Shown here piece after piece: positions 9,221-19,529 of a stretch of 64,000 nt of DNA (within the stretch, counting starts at the first letter, position 1; every line of letters begins with the position of its first letter). Made by a program: the position numbers and the translations under genes. The notes beneath the pieces were generated by a model that was not told where the DNA came from, made no database searches, and was given only the letters and a program-made list of their open reading frames with translations. The DNA comes from Anaerophaga thermohalophila DSM 12881 (GTDB lineage Bacteria > Bacteroidota > Bacteroidia > Bacteroidales > Marinilabiliaceae). The DNA is taken from assembly GCF_000191885.1 (NCBI RefSeq), contig NZ_AEWI01000022.1:62001-126000 (forward strand), given 5' to 3'.

Positions 9221-12200
9221 ATGAGAAAAAATCTGCGGTTTTTTTTAGTGATGTTTTTTCTTGCCTTTCATTTTTTAACTTTTGGGCAGGAAAGAACCGT
9301 AACGGGTAACGTTACCGATGAAACCGGGGCGCCACTACCCGGTGTTTCCGTCCTTATTCAGGGGACTACATCCGGTACCATTACTGATATTGACGGAAAT
9401 TACAGTATTACTCTTGAGGAAGGACAGGATGTGTTAAGATTTTCCTTCATCGGGTTTAAAAACCAGTCCATTGAGGTTGGAACCCGTTCGGTTGTTGATG
9501 TTCAGATGGTACCTGAAACAAGGGCCATAGATGAAGTTGTGGTTGTTGGTTACGGTACAATGAAAAAAAGCGATGTTTCCACAGCCAGTGTTTCTGTGAG
9601 TGGGGATGACCTTGAAGAAACCATGTCGGCCAATCTTGATCAGGCCCTTCAGGGACGCGCTGCCGGCGTAACGGCTATTACTACTTCCGGCCAGCCAGGT
9701 GCATCTGTTTCTATCCGGATACGGGGGCAAAGCACTTTGAGCTCAGGTGCGGCAGAACCTCTCTATGTAGTAGATGGAGTACCTATCCAAAATGTTATTC
9801 AGGGTGGTCATGACGTTGGAATTGGCGACCGGCTTGGGAATGGTCCGGTTAGTACTTTTGGCGGCGGATTGTCAAGCATCAACCCCTCTGATATTGAATC
9901 CATGGAAATTTTAAAGGATGCTTCCGCAACCGCCATTTACGGTTCAAGAGGTGCCAATGGTGTAGTACTCATCACAACAAGGAGAGGGAAAACCGGTGAA
10001 CCGAGGTTTAACTACAATTTTGAGTACGGGATTCAGGAACAAGCCAAACGGATCGACGTATTGAATTTGCGTGAATATGCAGAATACAGTAACAATATTG
10101 CTGCCGAAACTGACGGAAGGGAATCCCGTGAGGAATTGTTGGACCCCGGCTTGTTAGGTGAGGGCACAGATTGGCAGGAAGCTGTTTTTCAATCCGCTCC
10201 TATGCAGAAACATCAAATTAGTGCCAGTGGCGGAACAGAAAAGAGCCGGTATTTTATTTCCGGTAGTTATTTTGACCAGGAAGGGATAGTGGTTGGTAGT
10301 GGATACGATCGTTTCACCGGGCGTGTTAATCTTGATGTTGAATTGAAGGATTGGTGGGATGTCGGAACAAATTTAACTTTCGCACAGTCGGAGGATGACC
10401 TGGGGCTGAACAACAGTGACGAAGGAATCATTAATGTCGCTTTAAAGACTTCGCCCGATGTTCCTGTCTATAACGTAGATGGATCGTGGTCTGGTGATGA
10501 AAGAGAAGGATCGCCAGGCAAAATTAATCCAATCGCTAAAGCGCTTGATGAAGAAATAAGACTTGAAAGGACCAATTTTATCGGTAATATTTATAGTGAT
10601 ATTACTTTCATCGAAGGCCTTGACTTACGTACCGAGGCTTCTCTTAATATTGGCAACACGGATGCATATACGTTTCTTCCAACCTATCAGTACGGAAATG
10701 TCAGTAATACACAAAACAGTTCGCGCTGGCAATATAACAAAAACAGATACTGGGAGTTGAAGAACTATTTAACTTATAGCAGATCGTTCGGCAATCACAA
10801 TCCAACAGTTATGGTTGGACAGGAAGTATCTGAATCTTCATGGGAATACCTGAGTGGAACAAGTAATGCCCTGCCTAGTAATGAAGTCCACTCGCCAAGT
10901 CTCGGCGAGAATAACACCATGACTGTTGGTTCAGGTTTTGGAAGCGGTTCAATGGCATCCTTTTTTACCCGCGCCAATTACAATTACAACAGAAAATACT
11001 ATTTAACTTATACCTTCCGGTATGACGGCTCTTCAAATTTTGGTCCTGAAAACAGATGGGCGCCATTTCATGCAACATCTGCTATGTGGAGAGTTTCGGA
11101 TGAGCCATTCTGGGATGGTATCAGCCCTATTGTAAACAGCTTTAAGATACGTGCAGGCTGGGGGCAGACAGGAAACGCGGATATCGGCGGTTACCAGTGG
11201 GGAGCATCGATTACAAAAATGCCTACCGGACTTGGAATGGGGTATCGGCAGAGTAATATTGCAAACCCCTATATCCAGTGGGAAGAGCAGGAACAGTACA
11301 ATCTCGGAATCGATTTTGGCCTGTTTAGAAACCGTATCGATGTTGTTATAGATCTTTATCACAAAACATCGACAGACATGTTGATGTCCATGCAGTTACC
11401 TTCCTATATGGGTACAAGGGGTAATGCTTCGTCACGCCTGAATCCTCCAATGGGAAACTTTGGAGAAATACGTAACAAAGGGGTTGAGATTACTTTTAAC
11501 GCCGTTCCTGTTGCCCGGCCATTGTTCATGTGGGAGAGCAATATAACCTTTACAATGAATGATAACACATTGTTGGGCTTAACAGATTCTCCATCAGCCC
11601 ATATTGAAGGATATGGACAATGGAGTGACGTTGTAACCCTTACCGAGATAGGGCAATCTCTTTATGGTTTTTATGGCTATAAGGTAGATGGTATTTTTAC
11701 GAGTAAAGAAGACATTATTAACAGTCCACGTCAGGAAGCTTTTCCATCAGTTAACGAAGATACAGGCGAACTTATATGGGATCGCGCCACCACTACGTGG
11801 GTTGGCGATCTGAAATTTAAAGATATTTCAGGTCCCAATGGTAAACCTGACGGTGTCATTGATCAATACGACCGAACGTTTTTGGGGTCACCCTGGCCAA
11901 CCTTTTCTTATGGCTGGAATAACACTTTCCGGTACAGGAATTTGGAGTTGACAGTTTTTATAAACGGAAATTATGGCAATAAGGTACTGAACTATATCGG
12001 AAGAAGTCTTACAAGTATGGACAATTTGTGGGACAACCAACTTTCAGAAGTTACCGAACGAACCATTCTTGGACCAATTGAGGATGTTGAAGGATGGTAC
12101 AACGATATCGATAATGTTCAGATTGTTCAGATGGGGAAAGATAATATGCCAAGAGCCATCGCCGGAGATCCTAATGATAACACAAGAATTTCTGATCGGT

Positions 12201-12457
12201 ACATTGAAGATGGTTCCTACCTGAGATTTAGAAACGTGTCGCTTTCTTATTCTGTCCCTAAAAGAATTATTAACCGATATGGTGTAGACAATCTGAAAGT
12301 CACTGCCGGGGTTCAGAACTTGTATACTATTACAAATTATTCCGGGTTTGATCCCGAAATTGGCGCCAGCCAGACAAGTGCGAACGTTTACGGACTTGAC
12401 AACGGCCGTTACCCGGCACCTCGCATTTTTATGTTTGGATTGGACGTTGCGTTTTAG
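9221..12457 (+). CDS. SusC-family TonB-dependent outer-membrane glycan transporter
   Basis: 1078 residues from the ATG at 9221; the frame's TTG at 9200 would add seven residues before a normal signal peptide. Order: signal peptide ending near TFGQ, a carboxypeptidase-regulatory-like domain (VTGNVTDETGAPLPGVSVLIQG), the TonB-interacting segment IDEVVVVGYGT, a plug domain (ALQGRAAGV, IRIRG, YVVDGVPI, SDIESMEILKDASATAIYGSRGANGVV) and a 22-strand-type barrel ending in a C-terminal aromatic strand (MFGLDVAF). These are hallmarks of SusC proteins, which import oligosaccharides with a SusD lid. The downstream mannan enzymes point to manno-oligosaccharides as substrate. Confidence 0.96.
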   Translation: MRKNLRFFLVMFFLAFHFLTFGQERTVTGNVTDETGAPLPGVSVLIQGTTSGTITDIDGNYSITLEEGQDVLRFSFIGFKNQSIEVGTRSVVDVQMVPETRAIDEVVVVGYGTMKKSDVSTASVSVSGDDLEETMSANLDQALQGRAAGVTAITTSGQPGASVSIRIRGQSTLSSGAAEPLYVVDGVPIQNVIQGGHDVGIGDRLGNGPVSTFGGGLSSINPSDIESMEILKDASATAIYGSRGANGVVLITTRRGKTGEPRFNYNFEYGIQEQAKRIDVLNLREYAEYSNNIAAETDGRESREELLDPGLLGEGTDWQEAVFQSAPMQKHQISASGGTEKSRYFISGSYFDQEGIVVGSGYDRFTGRVNLDVELKDWWDVGTNLTFAQSEDDLGLNNSDEGIINVALKTSPDVPVYNVDGSWSGDEREGSPGKINPIAKALDEEIRLERTNFIGNIYSDITFIEGLDLRTEASLNIGNTDAYTFLPTYQYGNVSNTQNSSRWQYNKNRYWELKNYLTYSRSFGNHNPTVMVGQEVSESSWEYLSGTSNALPSNEVHSPSLGENNTMTVGSGFGSGSMASFFTRANYNYNRKYYLTYTFRYDGSSNFGPENRWAPFHATSAMWRVSDEPFWDGISPIVNSFKIRAGWGQTGNADIGGYQWGASITKMPTGLGMGYRQSNIANPYIQWEEQEQYNLGIDFGLFRNRIDVVIDLYHKTSTDMLMSMQLPSYMGTRGNASSRLNPPMGNFGEIRNKGVEITFNAVPVARPLFMWESNITFTMNDNTLLGLTDSPSAHIEGYGQWSDVVTLTEIGQSLYGFYGYKVDGIFTSKEDIINSPRQEAFPSVNEDTGELIWDRATTTWVGDLKFKDISGPNGKPDGVIDQYDRTFLGSPWPTFSYGWNNTFRYRNLELTVFINGNYGNKVLNYIGRSLTSMDNLWDNQLSEVTERTILGPIEDVEGWYNDIDNVQIVQMGKDNMPRAIAGDPNDNTRISDRYIEDGSYLRFRNVSLSYSVPKRIINRYGVDNLKVTAGVQNLYTITNYSGFDPEIGASQTSANVYGLDNGRYPAPRIFMFGLDVAF

Positions 12458-12561
12458 AAGATTTCTGAATAGGATCCCGATATTTTAAAAGTTACCCAAA
12501 AAACTACGGGTTATTGTTGATGAAGGTTCCTGTTGGATTAAAACAACAAAAATTGATTCGT

Positions 12562-14262
12562 ATGAAGAATGTATTAAAATATAAAACAATTGGAGTCCTG
12601 GCAGTTTTACTTCTTACTGCTACATCCTGTGAAGATTTTTTGCACCGACCTACAGAGGACTCCTACACAATTGATAATTTTTATCAAACGGAAGAACAGT
12701 GCTTTCAGGCGGCCAACGTTCTGTATAACTCGCCATGGTATGATTTTCAAAGAGGTTTTCTATGGATCGGAGATCAGTTGGCCGGAAATATTTATACCGG
12801 AACTGAAACCATTTATCAGAATTTTAACCTGAACTCAACCAATGAGGATTTGGTGAATGCATCCAATTCTTTATGGCTGGTTAACGGACACTGCAATGCT
12901 GTTATAGAAAATATTGCTTCCAAATCTGGTTCCGGTGTCAGTCCGGAAGTAAAAAATACGGTTACTGGAGAAGCGATGACTTTTAAAGCGTTAGCTTACT
13001 TTTACCTGGCAAGAATATGGGGTGCAGTTCCGATAATTCACAGTAATACTGAAATAATTGGTGCCGGAACAGCGACAGACCTTCGAAGAAACAATCTTGA
13101 AGATGTATATGAGTACATTGAACGAACCCTTTTGAGGGCCATTGAGTTGTTGCCTGCCGATAACCGGGAAGGACGAATTAATAAGTATTCTGCAATGGGC
13201 CTGCTGGCTAAAGTCTATCTGACCAGATCCGGGCTCGGAATGAACGGAAGCAGGGACCAGCAGTATCTTGACCTTGCTAAACAATATGCTAAAACTGTAA
13301 TTGATGAATATCCCGGGACGCTTGAGCCTGTATACAGTAACCTTTTCCGTATTAGTACCGGTAATTATAACTCTGAAAATCTGATTTCGTGGCGGTGGAC
13401 TATTTCTAATACATGGACCTCTCAAAACTCCATTCAATCCGATGTAGCGCTTAACAATTTTACCGGTATTGCCGGTGATACATGGGGCTCATGGCGAGGT
13501 GTTACAATTGATTTGCAAAACCTGTTTGGAGAAGATGCTCTTAGTCCAACGCGCCAAAATGATGATACAAGACGAAAAGCAACCATGATGATGTGGAACG
13601 ATCATTATGATTATTTCTGGCGGCATGTTGGTGGATTCACTGCAACGATGGATAATGACAATAATGTTGCAGGTGCTACTTTTGGTGTCCCGACAGGTGC
13701 GTTCATGGTAAAGCACATTGTAGGACATTATGAGGGCGATCATGCTGCTGAAAACGGCAACCTCGGACAACGTATGGCAACCGACCTGGCAACGCATATA
13801 TTGCGATTAGCGGATGTTTATCTCATTTATGCTGAAGCTATTTTGGGGAATAACGAGTCGACTACTGATACTGAAGCGTTGAAATATTTTAATGCTGTGA
13901 GGCAAAGAGCTATACCAGATGCCGATCCTGTTACGAGTCTTACATTTGAAACAATATTCAATGAAAGGAGAAAAGAATTTGCAATAGAGGGCGACAACTG
14001 GTACGACTATGTCAGACTCTCATACTATAAGCCTGAATTAGCGCGCCAATGGATTAATCAACAGGAAAGGGGAAGTTACGAAGGAGATATTTATGGATAT
14101 TACAAAGGTGAAGTCGATGCTTCAGAAATTGCCGTAAACTCATTTAAGGTCAATATTACACGCGATGACTTTACTTTGCCGTTCCCTGATATTGATTTGT
14201 CTATGAACCCCAATTTGAGTAAGGAGCCGGTACCGTTCGATTTTAGTACCATTCCTTATTAG
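12562..14262 (+). CDS. SusD-family glycan-binding outer-membrane lipoprotein
   Basis: 566 residues from the ATG at 12562, chosen because it yields a lipoprotein signal peptide with lipobox TATSC followed by EDFL, the usual SusD beginning. Earlier in-frame starts (12514 TTG, 12520 ATG) would bury it. The body shows the SusD/RagB pattern: FYQTEEQC, a TPR-like helical core, LRLADVYLIYAEA and the C-terminal NERRKEFAIEGDNWYDYVR motif. It caps the SusC barrel encoded just upstream and passes manno-oligosaccharides to it. Confidence 0.95.
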   Translation: MKNVLKYKTIGVLAVLLLTATSCEDFLHRPTEDSYTIDNFYQTEEQCFQAANVLYNSPWYDFQRGFLWIGDQLAGNIYTGTETIYQNFNLNSTNEDLVNASNSLWLVNGHCNAVIENIASKSGSGVSPEVKNTVTGEAMTFKALAYFYLARIWGAVPIIHSNTEIIGAGTATDLRRNNLEDVYEYIERTLLRAIELLPADNREGRINKYSAMGLLAKVYLTRSGLGMNGSRDQQYLDLAKQYAKTVIDEYPGTLEPVYSNLFRISTGNYNSENLISWRWTISNTWTSQNSIQSDVALNNFTGIAGDTWGSWRGVTIDLQNLFGEDALSPTRQNDDTRRKATMMMWNDHYDYFWRHVGGFTATMDNDNNVAGATFGVPTGAFMVKHIVGHYEGDHAAENGNLGQRMATDLATHILRLADVYLIYAEAILGNNESTTDTEALKYFNAVRQRAIPDADPVTSLTFETIFNERRKEFAIEGDNWYDYVRLSYYKPELARQWINQQERGSYEGDIYGYYKGEVDASEIAVNSFKVNITRDDFTLPFPDIDLSMNPNLSKEPVPFDFSTIPY

Positions 14263-14300
14263 AAAAACTCACAGGCTATTAGACCAAAGACATAGGTTAT

Positions 14301-14390
14301 TCATGAATTGAGCATGTCGCAATATGAATATGTATAAAACCTTGTATGGGAGTTCCATTAGACCTTAAAAATCAATTTTTATTCTGATAT
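14301..14390 (+). repeat. Degenerate copy of dispersed repeat family R2
   Basis: Shares GAGCATG, an ATGTATAAAA core and GAGTTCCAT(T/C)AGACC with the better copies at 21251, 28049, 35275 and 39131. It occupies the 217-base gap between susD and the first surface glycan-binding protein. Confidence 0.6.
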
Positions 14391-14479
14391 AATTATTAGT
14401 GAATCAAATTAATGATTGGATACAGTGTGAAATTGAGTTATAAAATAAATAAAGACAACAACTTAGATAATATTGTGTT

Positions 14480-15748
14480 ATGAATAATATAAAAGAGCCT
14501 TTAAAAAGAAGTACTGCATTTAAGCTTTTACTCCTTTTAATAGCCGTAATGTTGACCGGGACTGTTTTTCAGTCCTGCGAAGACAATTCGGACAACGGAA
14601 CCGGTGATATGCCGGAGATTAAATATGTCCGGGTTACAGACCCGCTGGCCTCAGATTCCTTGTTGGTCAGTGCATATTTGGGAAGTACGATCGCCCTGGT
14701 TGGCGAAGACCTTGGTAATGTGGTAGAGATATGGTTTAATGACCAGAAAGCTGTACTCAATGTCAATTATATAACCAATGATGCCATTATTGTAACTATT
14801 CCGAATACCATTCCGGAAGAGGTTACGGATCAAATCAAACTCGTAACACGGGGAGGGTTGGAATATACATACGATTTCCAGGTTCAGGTGCCGGAGCCTC
14901 TTCTTACTTCTATGAAGTGTGAATATGTGCCTGCAGGCGGCGTGGCTATTATCCGTGGCAACTATTTTCTGGGTAGCGAAGAGAAGCCGTTGCAGGTATT
15001 TTTCCCGGGAAATATTGAGGCAGAAGTAGAAAGTTATACGCTTAAGGAGATTCGTGTTATTGTCCCCGAAGGAGTTGGTTCGGGTCCTGTTACCGTTAAA
15101 TCGATGTATGGCTCAACGCGTTCTTCGTTTTACTTCCGCGACGATAGAAACGTCTTTCTTGATTTCGACACAATGTTTGGTGCCGGGTGGCGTTCGGGAA
15201 ACACGCAAGGTAGTAATCCCGAAGGTGTTTCAGGTGATTATCTGGCACTTTCAGGCACTCTTACAGACTGGGGCTGGGTGGAAGACAATCTGGCCATGAA
15301 CCTTTGGGGAACCTGGATTAATAATCCGCTTCAGAAGAACCCCTTATTTGAACTGGGGGATAATAGTCTTTCCGATATGGCATTAAAGTTTGAAGTTAAC
15401 GTGGTTAATCCCTGGGCAGTGGGTTATCTGCAATGTATTTTTACACCACAGGATGTTCCTGACGTTAACGGAGGTAACAGCTATTACAGTGATGCCGGTC
15501 TTGGACGTGCTTTGTGGCGACCATGGTTCGAACAGCAGGATAATTTTCAGACTGAGGGATGGATAACCGTTTCTATCCCAATGACTGAATTTAGGTTTTC
15601 TCATGATGCTTCTGTCAATGACCTCTCATTGACATATCCAGATGATTTTGGCGGCTTTACCTTCTTTGTATGGGGCCCTGCATTAGAAGCTGACCTGGAA
15701 CAAGATTTGTTCTTTGCCATTGATAATGTAAGAGTAGTGCCAAAATAG
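14480..15748 (+). CDS. Surface glycan-binding lipoprotein with IPT/TIG domains (SGBP-B-like)
   Basis: 422 residues. A lipoprotein signal ends in VFQSC near residue 33. Two IPT/TIG immunoglobulin-like domains (about residues 45-130 and 133-215) are followed by a C-terminal domain of ~200 residues with many aromatics (DWGWVEDNLAMNLWG, RPWFEQQDNF) and the end FFAIDNVRVVPK. This matches the SusE/F-position glycan-binding proteins described for xyloglucan and mannan loci. It is probably exposed on the cell surface, tethering mannan near SusCD. Glycan specificity is inferred from the neighbouring enzymes. Confidence 0.88.
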   Translation: MNNIKEPLKRSTAFKLLLLLIAVMLTGTVFQSCEDNSDNGTGDMPEIKYVRVTDPLASDSLLVSAYLGSTIALVGEDLGNVVEIWFNDQKAVLNVNYITNDAIIVTIPNTIPEEVTDQIKLVTRGGLEYTYDFQVQVPEPLLTSMKCEYVPAGGVAIIRGNYFLGSEEKPLQVFFPGNIEAEVESYTLKEIRVIVPEGVGSGPVTVKSMYGSTRSSFYFRDDRNVFLDFDTMFGAGWRSGNTQGSNPEGVSGDYLALSGTLTDWGWVEDNLAMNLWGTWINNPLQKNPLFELGDNSLSDMALKFEVNVVNPWAVGYLQCIFTPQDVPDVNGGNSYYSDAGLGRALWRPWFEQQDNFQTEGWITVSIPMTEFRFSHDASVNDLSLTYPDDFGGFTFFVWGPALEADLEQDLFFAIDNVRVVPK

Positions 15749-15773
15749 TTCATAATTTATTAATCTGATCGTT

Positions 15774-17918
15774 ATGCAAACAAAATTCAATAAATATATA
15801 CGGTATTCATTCAGTGCACTGATGCTTATTGTACTGGGTGCCGGTATGCTTTTCATATCATGTGAAGACGATGATGATGAAGGCAATGATAAAGTTGAAC
15901 TCTTCAGCTATGGGCCAATGCCTATAGCCAGAGGAGCAGAACTAAGGTTCATCGGTGACAATCTTGATAAAGTAACGGCTATAATTATTCCTGACGGCAT
16001 TGAAATTGATGCCTCGGAATTTACAACCCGCACAACCGAGTTAATAACACTTACCGTGCCACAAAATGCCGAAGAGGGATTGGTTGTATTGAAAACACCC
16101 CAGGGTGATATAACAACTAAAACACCTATAGGCTATTCAGAACCCATCTCTATTGATGAATTCACTCCGGCAACCATTCGGCCTGGCGAAGTTCTCACCA
16201 TAAATGGAGATTACCTTAATCTGGTGAAAGAGGTGATCTTCACCGACCGTGTAGTGGCCGATACGTCATTTTTCGAATCACAGAGCCGTAAAGAGCTGAA
16301 AGTAACGGTTCCTGAAGCCGCTCAAACCGGTATTATTGGTGTTTCTAACGGGGAAGAGGAGCCGGTAATTGTTTATTCCGAAAGTGAGTTGAACATTACT
16401 TTGCCTGTATTTGATGAGATTTCGCCTAATCCGGTTAAGGCTGGCAGTGAACTCACTATTTCCGGTTCCGATCTTGATCTTGTTGTATCTTTGAAGCTTG
16501 GAGGAGATATCGAGATCGGCTCTGATGATTTTGTTAGCCAGAGTGCTGACCAAATAGTTATTTCTGTTCCTTTAAATACCCGGGATGGAAATATTGTGTT
16601 ACTTCCTCTCTCCGGCGTTGAAGTAATTTCCGGAACAGAACTTCAAATGCTTCTTCCGACCATCAATTCGATTGTGCCGCTAACATTAAAAAACGGTGAA
16701 GATATAACGGTTACCGGTGAAAATCTTGATCTTATTTCTTCTGTCGTATTTGAAGGAGGTTTTGAAGGAGTCATTGCTGAAGGAGGGACACCTGCCGAAA
16801 TTACTGTTACTACTCCCGATGGGGCTCTTTCAGGTGCAGTTGTTTTCAATACTCTTGCACAGAAATCAGTAACAGGCGATGAGCTTAACTTTCTTGCCCC
16901 TTCTCTGACATCGTTTAGTCCTTCAGAAATAAAACCAAATAATTTGCTAACCATTACCGGCGAAAATCTGGATTTGGTAGATAAGGTGATTTTTTCGGGC
17001 GGTGTTGAAGGAGAAATTACCAGTCAAACAGAAACCGAAATAATCGTTACTGTGAAAGTAGGTTCTGAAACAGGTGTCATTACTCTTGTCGCTATTAACG
17101 GCGTTGAGGTTGAATCTTCCGGACCGGTTACAATCCTTTCCAATCTTCCGGACGTGACCGGTTACGAGGAAAGCAAGGCAACACCTGGTCAGATTCTGAC
17201 TATTCTGGGCTCGAATCTTGATTTAATAAAGGAACTTGTTTTTCCGGGCGAAATTAAGGCAACTGCCTATGGTGAGAAAACCGACACCCGCGTCGAGGTT
17301 TATGTGCCCGAAGATGTCCCCACAGGGAACGGCCAGATTCGCGTTATTACTTATGAAGGGGAAGAAGGTCTTTTACCCGAAATTTTCTTTGGAGGTGTCG
17401 ATCCGGTTCTTTATCCCGATCTTGTATTTAATGATTTTGACGAGGAAGGACATAGTCTGGATTGGGACAATTGGGGTGGTATCAGTGCATTGATGGATGA
17501 TGGTAATGGCGTATCTGGTAAATACCTGAAAGGCAATGCACAGCTTGGTGAATGGGACTGGAAATGGGTATGGGGATGTAATCATCATGATGCCTTTCCA
17601 AAGCCCGAAGTGGATGCTGATAATCATGTTGTCAAGATTGATGTAAAGATCGAAGGGGCTATTAGTGATGATTCAAATAATTTCCAGTTAAAACTTGCTG
17701 GCAAGGATTCCCAATGGTTTAAACTCGGCATCCAAAATGATGACGGAACCTGGGGTACCGGAGACGGTTGGGTTACTGTAACCTATAATCTTAATGATAT
17801 AGGAATCACTGGTGATATCACCAACAGCGGTGATTGGGGACTCATTACTCAACCTCCCGCCGGTTTGGATTTCACCAGGATTAGTCTGGATAATTTCAGA
17901 TTTGAGCCGGTTCCGTAA
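15774..17918 (+). CDS. Long surface glycan-binding lipoprotein with six IPT/TIG repeats
   Basis: 714 residues, 25 bases after the previous gene. The lipobox is MLFISC near residue 30. Six IPT/TIG-like repeats of ~80 residues follow, each opening with a PGE/KxGxxLTIxGxNLDLVxxVxF pattern (roughly residues 42, 125, 210, 293, 375 and 460). The final ~165 residues resemble the C-terminal glycan-binding domain of the preceding protein (LKGNAQLGEWDWKWVWGCNHH ... GLDFTRISLDNFRFEPVP). The repeats probably form a stalk that holds the binding domain away from the membrane. The two glycan-binding genes look like products of duplication with stalk expansion. Confidence 0.88.
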   Translation: MQTKFNKYIRYSFSALMLIVLGAGMLFISCEDDDDEGNDKVELFSYGPMPIARGAELRFIGDNLDKVTAIIIPDGIEIDASEFTTRTTELITLTVPQNAEEGLVVLKTPQGDITTKTPIGYSEPISIDEFTPATIRPGEVLTINGDYLNLVKEVIFTDRVVADTSFFESQSRKELKVTVPEAAQTGIIGVSNGEEEPVIVYSESELNITLPVFDEISPNPVKAGSELTISGSDLDLVVSLKLGGDIEIGSDDFVSQSADQIVISVPLNTRDGNIVLLPLSGVEVISGTELQMLLPTINSIVPLTLKNGEDITVTGENLDLISSVVFEGGFEGVIAEGGTPAEITVTTPDGALSGAVVFNTLAQKSVTGDELNFLAPSLTSFSPSEIKPNNLLTITGENLDLVDKVIFSGGVEGEITSQTETEIIVTVKVGSETGVITLVAINGVEVESSGPVTILSNLPDVTGYEESKATPGQILTILGSNLDLIKELVFPGEIKATAYGEKTDTRVEVYVPEDVPTGNGQIRVITYEGEEGLLPEIFFGGVDPVLYPDLVFNDFDEEGHSLDWDNWGGISALMDDGNGVSGKYLKGNAQLGEWDWKWVWGCNHHDAFPKPEVDADNHVVKIDVKIEGAISDDSNNFQLKLAGKDSQWFKLGIQNDDGTWGTGDGWVTVTYNLNDIGITGDITNSGDWGLITQPPAGLDFTRISLDNFRFEPVP

Positions 17919-17954
17919 AGAATGATTCTTGTGTATTTCAAGAAGGTTTCTAAA

Positions 17955-18080
17955 AAGACTAATTTTTACTCTGTGGGACTCTGTGCCAACTCCGTGTATC
18001 TCTGTGAAACAATGAATTGCACAGAGTATCACAAAGTACGCACAGAGTATCACAAAGTACGCACAGAGTATCACAGAGTT
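17955..18080. repeat. 21-bp tandem repeat within an imperfect inverted repeat
   Basis: Three head-to-tail copies of a 21-bp unit (GCACAGAGTATCACAAAGTA+C) start at 18019, 18040 and 18061, the last partial. The preceding stretch (ACTCTGTGGGACTCTGTGCC, 17968-17987) is roughly complementary, so the region can fold back. It fills the 205-base gap before the GH26 gene. CTCTGTG/CACAGAG runs of this kind are common in Bacteroidota intergenic DNA. Confidence 0.7.
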
Positions 18081-18123
18081 TTTACACAGTCGCTATTCTT
18101 TAACTAACTCAAATAATGGAAGT

Positions 18124-19491
18124 ATGATAAAAAGAATATGCATACTTTTTTGGGCATTTCCTCTTTTTGTGTATTGTTCGAATGATTCGGAAGAAAAGAA
18201 ACCTCCACCTGTTGTAGAGTCAACATCGCCTGTCGACGGGGCCGTGGATGTAAATGTTTCGGCAGAAGTTTCTGTTACTTTTGACGAGGTTGTGGAATTG
18301 GTCGAGAATCACGGTATTTCTGTAAATAGTAAACAGGTTGCGGCAGATGCTTCCTTCAAAAAAATATTGATAGATGCAGCTCTCGAATATGGAACTCAAT
18401 ACGAGGTGACAGTTCCGGCAGGGGCCGTCGTCAACACTTTTGGGGTGCCTTCAGAGCATGATGTAACATTCTCTTTTACTACCAGGCCTCCTGTCGAAAT
18501 CACCTCCGACCTCACTGTTTCAAACCCATCTTCCGAAGTCCAAAATGTGTACAACTTCCTGAAAGAGAATTATGGTTCAAAAATTATTTCAGGAGCTATT
18601 GCCAATGTGAGCTGGAACATCAATGAAGCCGAATGGGTATATCAGCATACCGGGAAATATCCGGCCATGAATACATTTGATTATATTCATCTGAATGCTG
18701 CGCCTGCCAATTGGATCGATTATTCCGATACGCAGGTTGTTGAAGACTGGTGGGCCAATAATGGTCTTGTTAGTGCCTGCTGGCACTGGAATGTCCCGGT
18801 TTCAGAGGGATCGACTGAATATACCTATAAGCCCTCCGAAACGACTTTCAGCGCTGCTAACGCGACTGTTGAAGGAACCTGGGAAAACGATATAGTAAAT
18901 GCCGACCTCGAAGAGATAGCAGGGTATCTGAATTTATTGAAGAACAAGAATATCCCTGTAATCTGGCGTCCGTTGCATGAAGCAGCCGGTAATATCTATG
19001 AATACGACGGAGGCAAAGCCTGGTTTTGGTGGGGTGCCGATGGTGCTCAGGCCTTTAAAAATTTATGGGCATATATGTTTGAGTATTTTCAACAGCAGGG
19101 ATTGAACAATCTCATCTGGGTTTGGACTACACAGACAAAAGATGATGAATTTTATCCCGGTGATGAGTATGTCGACATTATCGGCAGAGATATTTATAAT
19201 AATAATGATGCTGCTGATATTGCGTCACAATTTGATGCAATACAAGACGCTTACCCGACAAAAATGGTCACTTTAAGTGAAATGGGAAGCATTGCAAACA
19301 TTACCGAGCAGTGGAACAGTGGTGCATTGTGGTCCTGGTTTATGCCATGGTACGACTACGAACGTACCAATGATCCCGGAGATGCGGATTTCAGTGAAAC
19401 CAACCATACGCATGCCGACATAACCTGGTGGGAAGACGCGTTTTCTCATGATGCTGTGATTACCAGAGATGAAATGCCCGATTTGAAATAA
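18124..19491 (+). CDS. GH26 endo-beta-1,4-mannanase lipoprotein with N-terminal Ig-like (Big_5) domain
   Basis: 455 residues. The signal peptide ends at a lipobox-like FVYC. Residues ~30-125 form a Big_5-type domain (STSPVDGAVDVNVSAEVSVTFDE), a spacer from the membrane. The GH26 catalytic domain follows: WRPLHEA carries the general acid/base Glu286 and TLSEMGS the nucleophile Glu386, with HWNVP upstream as usual for the family. The enzyme should cut beta-1,4-mannan chains, releasing mannobiose and short oligosaccharides for SusCD import. A MITE-like repeat begins one base after the stop codon. Confidence 0.94.
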   Translation: MIKRICILFWAFPLFVYCSNDSEEKKPPPVVESTSPVDGAVDVNVSAEVSVTFDEVVELVENHGISVNSKQVAADASFKKILIDAALEYGTQYEVTVPAGAVVNTFGVPSEHDVTFSFTTRPPVEITSDLTVSNPSSEVQNVYNFLKENYGSKIISGAIANVSWNINEAEWVYQHTGKYPAMNTFDYIHLNAAPANWIDYSDTQVVEDWWANNGLVSACWHWNVPVSEGSTEYTYKPSETTFSAANATVEGTWENDIVNADLEEIAGYLNLLKNKNIPVIWRPLHEAAGNIYEYDGGKAWFWWGADGAQAFKNLWAYMFEYFQQQGLNNLIWVWTTQTKDDEFYPGDEYVDIIGRDIYNNNDAADIASQFDAIQDAYPTKMVTLSEMGSIANITEQWNSGALWSWFMPWYDYERTNDPGDADFSETNHTHADITWWEDAFSHDAVITRDEMPDLK

Positions 19492-19529
19492 TGAGTGCGG
19501 TATAAAAGGCATATTTTTTTGAAAATCAA
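19492..19529 (+). repeat. Truncated left end of the 143-bp MITE (outer copy)
   Basis: Begins TGAGTGCGGTATAAAAGG like the left end of the full copies, and is interrupted after 38 bases by a complete copy in the opposite orientation (19530-19672). Confidence 0.75.

Noticed and set aside
18019-18080. Possible CRISPR or operator array of 21-bp units
   Set aside because: Only three contiguous units, no spacers; resembles common CACAGAG-type intergenic repeats.
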